Shown here piece by piece: positions 6,597 to 13,257 of a stretch of 13,257 nt of DNA. Under the pieces are notes generated by a model. It was not told where the DNA came from and made no database searches. It was given only the letters and a program-made list of their open reading frames with translations. The translations under genes and the position numbers were made by a program. Source of the DNA: JBGTCY01 sp041748615. GTDB lineage: Bacteria; Bacteroidota; Bacteroidia; Chitinophagales; CAIOSU01. The DNA is taken from assembly GCA_041748615.1 (NCBI GenBank), contig JBGTCY010000012.1:1-13257 (forward strand), in the 5' to 3' direction. How positions within the stretch are numbered: the first letter of the stretch is position 1; the number at the start of each line of letters is the position of its first letter.

Positions 6597-6716
6597 AGCA
6601 TCGAAATATCTTTGTTGGACTATCGCAGGGAAAGCTGGCTGCACAATATTCCCCTGTATGCCATCGGTTAAATCACGGAAATATTAGAATTGAAAGAAAA
6701 AGATAGAAACGCTTAA
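6597..6716 (+). pseudogene. Possible coding remnant with one in-frame stop
   Basis: In one frame this stretch reads SIEISLLDYRRESWLHNIPL, then YAIG, a stop codon (TAA 6669-6671), and ITEILELKEKDRNA ending in TAA at 6714-6716. The residue mix on both sides of the stop looks protein-like and differs from the AT-rich spacer around it. I do not recognise a family. It could be the last piece of a decayed gene, or chance. A TATCTTTG (6607-6614) inside it has no fitting -33 box. Confidence 0.25.
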
Positions 6717-6760
6717 TCAACCAAATCCCTCTAATTTTGCCATCGAATTTATGCCATGAA

Positions 6761-6791
6761 ATTGTGGAAAACTACCCTGATAATATCTTTA
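6761..6791 (+). promoter_or_regulatory. Candidate promoter of gyrA
   Basis: ATTG (6761-6764), a 19-bp spacer and TATCTTTA (6784-6791) fit the Bacteroidetes promoter with one mismatch at the last -7 base. The leader to ATG 6879 would be about 80 bases and would contain the heptamer repeats. TAATTTTG at 6732-6739 is a second exact -7 match, but it lacks a good -33 partner. Confidence 0.5.
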
Positions 6792-6830
6792 GAACCTGCC
6801 TTGAATTGCGTAAATTCGCAAAGCATTTTT

Positions 6831-6865
6831 ATCAGACTTTAGACTTCAAACATTAGACTTCAAAC
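6831..6865 (+). repeat. Five tandem 7-bp units in the gyrA leader
   Basis: ATCAGAC, TTTAGAC, TTCAAAC, ATTAGAC and TTCAAAC follow one another without gaps, each ending in AC. Two 14-bp units (TTAGACTTCAAACA, 6839-6852 and 6853-6866) are identical. The array ends 13 bases before the gyrA ATG. It shares its period and pattern with the longer array at 9479-9534. Confidence 0.75.
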
Positions 6866-6878
6866 ATAAACCCCACAC

Positions 6879-9440
6879 ATGGCTGACGGAGAAAGAATTA
6901 TCCCGATTAATATCGAAGAAGAAATGAAGACCGCCTACATTGATTATTCAATGTCAGTGATTGTATCGCGCGCCATTCCTGATGTGCGTGATGGATTGAA
7001 ACCCGTACACCGCAGGGTGCTCTACGGGATGCTCGACCTTGGGCTTGCCAGCAACAAAACCTACAAGAAATCAGCGAGAATCGTAGGGGAGGTGCTCGGT
7101 AAATATCACCCCCACGGTGACGGCTCCGTTTATGACGCGATGGTACGCATGGCGCAGGACTGGTCGCTGCGTTATCCTTTAGTGGACGGGCAGGGTAACT
7201 TCGGCTCGCTCGATGGTGACAGCCCGGCAGCGATGCGTTACACGGAAGCGCGCCTGTCAAAAATCGCGGAAGAACTGCTGGCTGACATCAATAAAGACAC
7301 TGTTGATTTTCAAAATAACTTTGACGACACGCTCAAAGAGCCAACTGTTTTACCTTCACGCGTCCCCAATTTGTTGGTCAACGGCTCCTCCGGCATCGCG
7401 GTCGGGATGGCAACCAATATTCTCCCGCACAACCTCACGGAAGTCTGCGAAGGCATTATCGCATACATTGATAATAAGGACATTACGACAGAAGAGTTGA
7501 TGCAATACATTAAAGCGCCCGACTTCCCGACAGGCGGCATCATTTATGGTTATGAAGGCGTGAAAGAAGCTTTCGAAACCGGCAGAGGCAGAATCGTGTT
7601 GCGCGGCAAAGCAGAGATTATCACCGATGAAAAGAAAGACCGTGAAATCATCGCGATTACTGAAATACCTTATCAGGTGAACAAAGAAGTGCTTGTCGCC
7701 AAAATAGGGGAGTTGGTGAATGAAAAAATGATTGAAGGAATTTCAGATGTGAAAGACCTTTCCAACCGTGAAGGATTACGCATTGAAATTTATCTGAAGC
7801 GTGATGCCAATGCACCGGTTGTGTTGAATCAGCTTTATACCGCCACTCAATTACAATCTTCATTCGGAGTCAACAACATCGCGCTGGTGGATGGACGCCC
7901 GATGCTCATCGGACTGAGAGACTTCATCAAACATTTTGTCAATTTCCGTCATGAGGTGGTGGTGCGCAGAACAAAGTATGAACTGAATGAAGCCGAAAAA
8001 CGCGCCCACATTCTTGAAGGGTTGCTCATTGCCTTGGATAATCTTGACGCGGTTATCAAACTCATTCGTGAAGCGGCAGACCCGGAAAATGCGAAAGCCG
8101 GTTTGATTTCCAACTTTAGCCTTTCCGAAATACAGGCGAAAGCGATTCTTGAAATGCGCCTGCAACGCCTTACAGGTCTTGAGCGCGATAAAATCAAGAA
8201 TGAATACGCGGAGGTGATGCAGTTGATTTCAAAACTCAAAGAAATTCTCGAACAGGAGCCGCTCAGGATGCAAATCATCAAAGATGAAACCACCGAAGTG
8301 AAGGATAAGTATGGCGATGCCCGCAGGACGGAAATCGTGATGACGGGTAATGACATTAACATCGAAGACCTCATTCCGGACGACCATTTTGTGATTACCA
8401 TTTCGCACTTGGGCTACATCAAGCGTACACAGGCGAATCTTTACAGAACACAAGGCAGGGGAGGAAAGGGTAGCAAAGGGGGCGCAACCCGCGAAGAAGA
8501 TTTCATTCAATATATCTTTTCTGCAACCGCGCATGAATACCTGATGTTTTTCACCGAACAGGGACAATGTTTTTGGTTGCGCGTCTATGAAGTGCCGGAA
8601 GGCGCGAAAACTTCCAAAGGACGACCCATCCAAAATCTCGTTCAGATTTCGAAAGATGACAAGGTGAAAGCGTTTATCAATGTGAAACGATTAGATGATG
8701 AAGCAACGCTTCAGAATCAATTTGTGGTGTTGTGTACCAAGTTGGGCGTTATTAAAAAAACAACACTGGAAGCTTATTCGCGTCCACGCGCATCGGGCAT
8801 TCGCGCGATAAATGTGCGCGAAGGAGATACTTTGCTGGAAGCGCGTCTCACGGACGGCAACAGCAACATTATGCTGGCAACCCGTTACGGCAATGCCATC
8901 CGTTTCCCCGAAGAAAAAGTGCGCCCGATGGGCAGAACGGCAGCAGGCGTGAGGGGAGTGACGCTGCAAGGAAAAGACGATGAATTGGTGGGCATGATTT
9001 GCGTTCCGAAAGATGACCTTTCTAAAACAGTGATGGTGGTTTCTGAAAAAGGGTTTGGAAAACGTTCTTATCTAGATGAAATAGACCCTGAAACCGGGAA
9101 GCCGGTATTGGATGCTGAAACCGGTGAAGTCATTCCCGTTTACCGCATCACCAACCGTGGCGGCAAAGGTGTTAAAACCATCCAGGTGACGGAAAAAACA
9201 GGTAAACTGATTTCGGTGAAGGATGTCACGAATGAAGACGATTTGATGATTATCACCAAATCAGGTATCACGATTCGACTGCCGCTGAAAGATGTGCGCG
9301 TAATGGGGCGCGCCACACAAGGTGTCACGTTGATTCGCTTGGATGAAAATGACGAAATAGCGGCTGTAACAAAGGTGACCGAAACAAATGGCGGTGATGA
9401 ACCCGTTGAAGGAGAAGTGATTGAGAATGGAGAAGAATAG
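6879..9440 (+). CDS. gyrA: DNA gyrase subunit A
   Basis: Breakage-reunion subunit of DNA gyrase (with GyrB, A2B2), which puts negative supercoils into DNA using ATP; it acts on the chromosome in the cytoplasm. The 853 residues match a normal GyrA. The N-terminal winged-helix domain shows YIDYSMSVIVSRAIPDVRDG (20-39) and HPHGDGSVYD (77-86), with the catalytic Tyr121 in AAMRYTEARL. The tower and coiled-coil region follows to about 500. The C-terminal DNA-wrapping beta-pinwheel carries the GyrA box as QGRGGKG (525-531), close to the QRRGGKG consensus, which separates it from ParC. The tail is acidic (VEGEVIENGEE). Gly82 stands where E. coli has quinolone-binding Ser83, while the partner acidic residue is kept as Asp86. 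It is transcribed alone, with no clear terminator after the stop. Confidence 0.98.
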   Translation: MADGERIIPINIEEEMKTAYIDYSMSVIVSRAIPDVRDGLKPVHRRVLYGMLDLGLASNKTYKKSARIVGEVLGKYHPHGDGSVYDAMVRMAQDWSLRYPLVDGQGNFGSLDGDSPAAMRYTEARLSKIAEELLADINKDTVDFQNNFDDTLKEPTVLPSRVPNLLVNGSSGIAVGMATNILPHNLTEVCEGIIAYIDNKDITTEELMQYIKAPDFPTGGIIYGYEGVKEAFETGRGRIVLRGKAEIITDEKKDREIIAITEIPYQVNKEVLVAKIGELVNEKMIEGISDVKDLSNREGLRIEIYLKRDANAPVVLNQLYTATQLQSSFGVNNIALVDGRPMLIGLRDFIKHFVNFRHEVVVRRTKYELNEAEKRAHILEGLLIALDNLDAVIKLIREAADPENAKAGLISNFSLSEIQAKAILEMRLQRLTGLERDKIKNEYAEVMQLISKLKEILEQEPLRMQIIKDETTEVKDKYGDARRTEIVMTGNDINIEDLIPDDHFVITISHLGYIKRTQANLYRTQGRGGKGSKGGATREEDFIQYIFSATAHEYLMFFTEQGQCFWLRVYEVPEGAKTSKGRPIQNLVQISKDDKVKAFINVKRLDDEATLQNQFVVLCTKLGVIKKTTLEAYSRPRASGIRAINVREGDTLLEARLTDGNSNIMLATRYGNAIRFPEEKVRPMGRTAAGVRGVTLQGKDDELVGMICVPKDDLSKTVMVVSEKGFGKRSYLDEIDPETGKPVLDAETGEVIPVYRITNRGGKGVKTIQVTEKTGKLISVKDVTNEDDLMIITKSGITIRLPLKDVRVMGRATQGVTLIRLDENDEIAAVTKVTETNGGDEPVEGEVIENGEE

Positions 9441-9478
9441 TGTTAGTTTTTGTCCTCTTTTTGTATTGTAAAAAAAAC

Positions 9479-9534
9479 ATTTAACATTTAACATTAAACA
9501 TTAAACATTAAACATTAAACTTTATACTTTAAAC
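9479..9534 (+). repeat. Eight tandem 7-bp repeats upstream of the TPR gene
   Basis: Eight gap-free heptamers are seen: ATTTAAC twice, ATTAAAC four times, then TTTATAC and TTTAAAC. The consensus is WTTWAAC. The array fills most of the 154-bp spacer between gyrA and the secreted TPR gene and ends 60 bases before that gene's ATG. A TATTTTCG at 9549-9556, just after it, may be a weak -7 box, with TTTA in the last heptamer as a poor -33. Confidence 0.9.
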
Positions 9535-9594
9535 CCGAATCGTGGCATTATTTTCGCAAACGGAAACATATTTTTTAACCCAAAAACTTTAGCG

Positions 9595-10794
9595 ATGAAG
9601 TTCATACACTCATTACTATTAATTTTATTTGCAACCGGCATCACCTTCGGGCAAAGCAACAAATTCCAGACAGCCTATTTCAAATTAGAAGAGTATAAAG
9701 CCGATGGATTAAAAGACACCGATATGCTGTTGGACGCGTTAGCCGCCATTGAAGAAACCGCTAAAAACGAAAGCCAGGCGCTGAAACCAAAAACCTGGTA
9801 TTACAAAGGCTTAATCAATCACCTCGTTTATGAAAACGAAGAGATTGCTTCTCAACATCCTGACGCGTTGTTTATCGCTTCTGAAGCCTATCAGAAAGCG
9901 CTTTCAATCGAGGACAAAAAGTTTTCGGATGAAAAAAATACGAAAGCCAATCTCTACAACTTATCATTACAGGTACAGAATGAAGGTGCGAAGCTTTACA
10001 ACTTGGGCAGCTATGAAAGAGCATACAAGTATTTCACGGAAGTAAAAAATCTGAAAAAATTTTTTGACAGTATCAGCTACGAAAAGAGTGTTGATGATGC
10101 GGACGCGACATTCTTCGGAGCGGTATGCCTTTATAATCTGGAAAAAAAGGATGAAGCCAAAAAGCTGCTTAATGAGTTAATCGAAATGAAATATGATAAC
10201 CCGGCTGTCTATCAGTTGCTTGCGGGTTTTTATACGGAAGAAAAAAATTACCCGAAAGCCTATGAAATTCTCGCTCTGGGGATTGCCGTTTATCCTAACA
10301 ATGTAGGATTAATCATTGATGAATTAAATTTATTTCTGAAAGAAGACAGGGGAGCGGAAGCATTGGCAAAAATGGAAAAAGCCGTAGAAATTGACCCGAA
10401 TAATGCGCAATTATATTTTGCATTGGGCGATGCCTACACGCGCGTTAAAGACAACACAAAAGCCGAAAACGCCTATCAAAAAGCGATTGAAGTGGACCCG
10501 GCATATTTTAATGCTTATTTTAACTTAGGCGCTTTGTATTATAACGAAGGCATTATCATCCACAAAGAGCTTTCTGAAAACCTGAAACTCACCGATAAGC
10601 AACACAAAGATTTAACGCAAAAGAGAAATGACCTGTACAACAAAACCTTACCGTTGTACGAAAAAGCCCACGAATTAAATTCTGAGGATGTTCAATTAAT
10701 GCGCGCCTTAAAAGAAATTTACGCCCGCTTAGAAATGTACGACAAGTCAAAAGCGATACAGGGAAAGATTGATAAGCTGACCGGTTCAAGATAA
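9595..10794 (+). CDS. Secreted tetratricopeptide-repeat protein
   Basis: A 399-residue exported protein. Residues 1-19 form a signal peptide (MKFIHSLLLILFATGITFG-QSN) without a lipobox, so it is probably periplasmic. The rest is helical, with TPR units at about 127-160, 171-200, 203-236, 237-268, 271-304 and 305-340. The best are ALAKMEKAVEIDPNNAQLYF, ALGDAYTRVKDNTKAENAYQ and KAIEVDPAYFNAYFNLGALY. TPRs form a superhelix that binds peptides or partner proteins, and no enzyme domain is seen. Such proteins are common in Bacteroidetes envelopes and the partner is unknown. It is separated from gyrA by the heptamer array, so it is probably transcribed on its own, and it ends at a clear terminator. 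ATG 9595 is placed well for the signal peptide. Confidence 0.9.
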   Translation: MKFIHSLLLILFATGITFGQSNKFQTAYFKLEEYKADGLKDTDMLLDALAAIEETAKNESQALKPKTWYYKGLINHLVYENEEIASQHPDALFIASEAYQKALSIEDKKFSDEKNTKANLYNLSLQVQNEGAKLYNLGSYERAYKYFTEVKNLKKFFDSISYEKSVDDADATFFGAVCLYNLEKKDEAKKLLNELIEMKYDNPAVYQLLAGFYTEEKNYPKAYEILALGIAVYPNNVGLIIDELNLFLKEDRGAEALAKMEKAVEIDPNNAQLYFALGDAYTRVKDNTKAENAYQKAIEVDPAYFNAYFNLGALYYNEGIIIHKELSENLKLTDKQHKDLTQKRNDLYNKTLPLYEKAHELNSEDVQLMRALKEIYARLEMYDKSKAIQGKIDKLTGSR

Positions 10795-10798
10795 AAAG

Positions 10799-10831
10799 GA
10801 AAAGGGGAATGATTGAATTGTTCCCTTTTTT
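10799..10831 (+). terminator. Intrinsic terminator of the secreted TPR gene
   Basis: AAAGGGGAA (10801-10809) pairs with TTCCCTTTT (10821-10829), with one G-U pair and an 11-base loop; the 3' arm runs on into T to 10831. It starts directly after the stop codon at 10792-10794. The stem is of medium strength. Confidence 0.8.
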
Positions 10832-11132
10832 CAGGATTTCTTTACTTAACATAATATTAATTATAGGACAGGAGCTATTGAAGGAATTATGGTAATGTGG
10901 GTTCTTACCGGTTATTCCTGCGGATTTATGATTTGTTTCAAATTTTTCATTGTCAGCTATAATGATACGACTTAATATCGTGGATATAGAGAATTCGCGG
11001 TCTTAAAATTTGATCAATATTCAACTGAATACAAACATTCTAATTCGGACCTACAGGTATCTACTTTATTTGTCTGAACATTTGAGCAAATCCATATATA
11101 GAAAGTTCTTTAATCCCTCAATAGGCACGGTA
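10832..11132. other. Gene-free AT-rich spacer between convergent genes
   Basis: About 300 bases lie between the terminator and the 3' end of the minus-strand gene at 11133. I see no convincing gene, RNA, repeat or terminator for the minus-strand gene. Short open frames here have no protein-like pattern. Base content falls from here on to the right edge, marking the start of an accessory-looking stretch. Confidence 0.5.
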
Positions 11133-12020
11133 TCATTTGGAAATTGTCCTCAAACAAGTGTCCATCTCAATCACAAATGCCTCCACCCTTTCAATAACAT
11201 TTACAATCGTTAGCTTATTAACTTCTATCCCTTGCCCTTCCTGTGTTTTTCCGTTGCGGTAAATAATGTCATGTTTTTTAAGAACAATATTTTTCAGTTC
11301 GTCAACTGATGGCATTCCTGTAGAATGAAAGGTGTCGAAATAGATGTTCTCGACTATCGATAGGTCATCATATTCAATGTCAAGTAATTCCTTCTTAACC
11401 AGAACGCGCATTTGCTCCCGCTTGCTAAAGTGACTTGTTAGCTTATACCGATCATTTCTAACTCCGAGAAATCTAATTACGAATTTTTCCAATAGGCTTT
11501 CATCGTTTAGAACTGAGTTGATTAATTTGCTTGATAAATAATTTTGCAAACAGTCCATTAAAGCAATGAACAATTGTACTTTCAATGTTTTTTCAAGTTC
11601 ATTACTTTCAATAGTGATTTCATTTAGTTGTTTGATAGCTGAGATTTTACTTTGAAAGGTTTTCAAACAATCGGAATTAAATAATATAGCCTTGATTTGA
11701 TGTTCACTATACGCGTCCAGCGTTTTGTAATTTTCAATTATCCGGATACTTCCTTCCTGTGCTTTTTTATGTTCTATGGAAACAAAACCCCTTATCCAAT
11801 TTGCCTCGACAGTAATTAGGATGTTCTCATCACACACGGGACAAATTTCTTCCTGTTGGCTATTGAAGTAATAGTTACCTTCCGCATCACTGGAATAATC
11901 AATATGGGGAACAGGGCATTCTTCTATTATTGCCAGGTTAAGCAGTCCGTGTTTATCTGTGCAGGAAAATTTTACATCCACGGATTCTGTCCCAAACGTA
12001 TTAAATTCGATGCGTGTCAC
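11133..12020 (-). CDS. HEPN-like domain protein with CPxC zinc-ribbon-like motif, unknown function
   Basis: A 295-residue cytoplasmic protein, with no signal peptide or membrane segment. The start is a GTG at 12020; an in-frame stop lies 12 bases further upstream and no ATG is near, so GTG is the best choice. Residues 35-63 contain CPVPH (Cys35, His39) and CPVC (Cys60, Cys63), a possible zinc site. From about 145 a helical domain begins (VQLFIALMDCLQNYLSSKLI) and ends with KKHDIIYRNG (248-257) and a final helix. This layout resembles HEPN domains of the RiboL-PSP or MAE_28990 type, whose motif is R-x4-H (RHDIVHRNG). Here Arg is Lys249 and the catalytic His is Tyr254, so RNase activity is doubtful. 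HEPN proteins often act in phage defence or toxin systems. It follows a TPR gene on the same strand after 118 bases. The family call is inference. Confidence 0.7.
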   Translation of the reverse strand: MTRIEFNTFGTESVDVKFSCTDKHGLLNLAIIEECPVPHIDYSSDAEGNYYFNSQQEEICPVCDENILITVEANWIRGFVSIEHKKAQEGSIRIIENYKTLDAYSEHQIKAILFNSDCLKTFQSKISAIKQLNEITIESNELEKTLKVQLFIALMDCLQNYLSSKLINSVLNDESLLEKFVIRFLGVRNDRYKLTSHFSKREQMRVLVKKELLDIEYDDLSIVENIYFDTFHSTGMPSVDELKNIVLKKHDIIYRNGKTQEGQGIEVNKLTIVNVIERVEAFVIEMDTCLRTISK

Positions 12021-12138
12021 TATCTTTTTGTATTATTTTATAATATGAGATGCAGCAAAAGATATGATAATTCCAATAGGATTTCTCATGTCTTAATTAT
12101 TGAATTTTATTTTAAATCAAAAATGCTGATCAGTAGCG

Positions 12139-13257
12139 TCAATCGTCCTTTGGAATATTATGGCGCTTGCAATCAAACAGATAACATTCGTTATAATACT
12201 CTATATATAAAGCCTCATCCGAATCAATTACCGGCTTAATCGCTAATTCAGTCTCCAGCCTTTCTAATTTTTCAATTATCTCTATGGATTCTTCCTTTGG
12301 AGCAATTGTTTTTGCATCCGCAATCCAATCAGCTAAGTGCTCACGAAACAAAGTCTTATCTGTTTGCAAAATCGAATAAGATAGGTATGCCCGGGTAACT
12401 GCTTCATCAGCGCTTACTCCATCTTTTAAAGCACATGCCGCACACATTTTATAGTCCTCTATTAAATAATAAAGCTTCGCTATAAATACGCGGTCAAGTT
12501 GATCATCGGTATTAAGGTTTACATCAAGTTCATCAGCAATTTCTCGAACTTTATTTATCTCACCCAGTTGATAGTAAGTTAATGCAAGGTTATAGGAACT
12601 CAGTCGCTCCACATCATGCGTTCCTATTGCTTTTAAAAAACTGTTTTTTGCTTTGGTAAAATCTTTAAGGAGGAAATGTGCCACTCCTTCATGATGCTCA
12701 ATCCTTCTGATGGGCGCTGTTGCTTTACTCCCGGAAATATTGAAATATTCAAGAGCCTTTGCCGGGTAGTCGCGGTATTTCTCATAAAATCTGTGTTCAA
12801 GACCTTGTTCCAGTAGCATATAGCCGTATTGATAATAAGGATAATGAGATTTTGGATTTAATTCCATACATTCTTTTTGGATGTGCAGTCCCTCTTCTTC
12901 CAAATGCCGCTCGAAGTACAAATACCCCGCATAGTTGTTGGTTGATTTCACTGTTTTTTTCAGGTCGTATGCTCTTTTGAAAAAAGTTAACGGATGCGTA
13001 GTATCCTCCGCCCAAAGTTGGGGATTTTCAGAACAGCCAATCGCCACGTTATTGATCAGGTCTTGATCGGCAGGATTGTGCTTTAATTTTTCCAGCAATA
13101 CCTCCACTTCTTCTTCAGAAATAAATACTTCATCCGCTTTAGGGTTCCTTACAGATTTTACCAAGTCTTGCTGGCAGGCTCCGTATTTCTTAAAATTCTT
13201 ACGCGCCTTCCATAGTGAGACATTGTTTGGTCCGCCTTCATAATCAGGGTCGGCTAA
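12139..13257 (-). CDS. TPR-repeat protein, N-terminus cut by the window edge
   Basis: The frame is open from the window edge (13257) to the stop at 12139, giving 372 visible residues, so the start lies outside. The TTG at 13164 is not needed as a start: the 31 codons before it continue protein-like (EGGPNNVSLWKARKNFKKYG). The visible part is almost all helix pairs of the TPR/SEL1 style, with units such as THPLTFFKRAYDLKKTVKST, KSHYPYYQYGYMLLEQG, HEGVAHFLLKDFTKAKNSFL and ERLSSYNLALTYYQLGEINK. No signal peptide, membrane segment or enzyme motif is visible. It probably binds other proteins. Its gene comes just before the HEPN-like gene on the same strand (118-base gap), so the two may be co-transcribed, although the gap leaves room for a separate promoter (a TATCTTTTG lies there). 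Base use is more AT-rich than in gyrA or ribBA. Confidence 0.85.
   Translation of the reverse strand, partial: LADPDYEGGPNNVSLWKARKNFKKYGACQQDLVKSVRNPKADEVFISEEEVEVLLEKLKHNPADQDLINNVAIGCSENPQLWAEDTTHPLTFFKRAYDLKKTVKSTNNYAGYLYFERHLEEEGLHIQKECMELNPKSHYPYYQYGYMLLEQGLEHRFYEKYRDYPAKALEYFNISGSKATAPIRRIEHHEGVAHFLLKDFTKAKNSFLKAIGTHDVERLSSYNLALTYYQLGEINKVREIADELDVNLNTDDQLDRVFIAKLYYLIEDYKMCAACALKDGVSADEAVTRAYLSYSILQTDKTLFREHLADWIADAKTIAPKEESIEIIEKLERLETELAIKPVIDSDEALYIEYYNECYLFDCKRHNIPKDD

Noticed and set aside
6607..6614. Exact -7 box TATCTTTG as a gyrA promoter
   Set aside because: No -33 TTTG or TTG lies 18-21 bp upstream, and it is 265 bases from the start codon; the 6761-6791 pair fits better.
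7949..8401. Minus-strand open frame of 150 codons inside gyrA
   Set aside because: It is antisense to a certain gene; its Ser/Arg-rich content is that of a reverse-frame shadow.
9479..9534. CRISPR array
   Set aside because: The 7-bp units are contiguous without spacers and far too short for CRISPR repeats.
11010..11213. Small plus-strand frame of 67 codons before the HEPN-like gene
   Set aside because: It overlaps the 3' end of that gene, has no family-like pattern and has no promoter.

Overview
The window looks like a chromosomal segment of a Bacteroidota (Bacteroidetes) bacterium. The evidence is: several promoters of the Bacteroidetes type (TTTG or TTG, about 19 bp, then TAnnTTTG), start codons mostly without a Shine-Dalgarno sequence, a secreted protein with a type IX secretion (T9SS) C-terminal sorting domain, and Bacteroidota-like sequence in the GH1, RibBA and GyrA proteins. 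The order or family cannot be fixed from this sequence alone.

Layout. (1) 1-2047: the 3' part of a GH1 beta-glucosidase gene, then a complete ribBA (riboflavin precursor synthesis) behind its own likely promoter. (2) 2048-2247: a nested palindromic, REP-like element between the convergent ribBA and a 2-oxoglutarate/Fe(II) oxygenase gene of the isopenicillin N synthase type (2248-3255, minus). (3) 3256-5781: a divergent control region holding a second palindromic repeat, a near-perfect Bacteroidetes promoter and a full cobalamin riboswitch. It drives a secreted beta-propeller-like protein with a T9SS tail (3821-5128), which I read as a BtuG-like cobalamin-capture protein. A large stem-loop and an NADPH-dependent FMN reductase gene follow, ending in a bidirectional terminator. 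(4) 5857-6390 (minus): a small secreted protein of unknown function with its own promoter. (5) 6391-6878: a repeat-bearing intergenic region with a possible coding remnant and the gyrA promoter. (6) 6879-10831: gyrA, then a secreted TPR protein with a terminator. Both genes are preceded by tandem 7-bp repeats. (7) 10832-13257: a more AT-rich, accessory-looking stretch with two minus-strand genes. One is a TPR protein truncated by the window edge; the other, downstream of it, has a CPxC zinc-ribbon-like motif and a HEPN-like C-terminus whose catalytic motif is degenerate.

How the genes work together. The clearest functional unit is the riboswitch and the propeller gene: expression should fall when cobalamin is plentiful, which suits a surface protein that captures the vitamin. 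The FMN reductase lies 86 bp downstream on the same strand, but a strong stem-loop separates the two, so co-regulation is uncertain. ribBA and gyrA are core housekeeping genes. The last two genes may form an operon of unknown, possibly stress or defence related, function.
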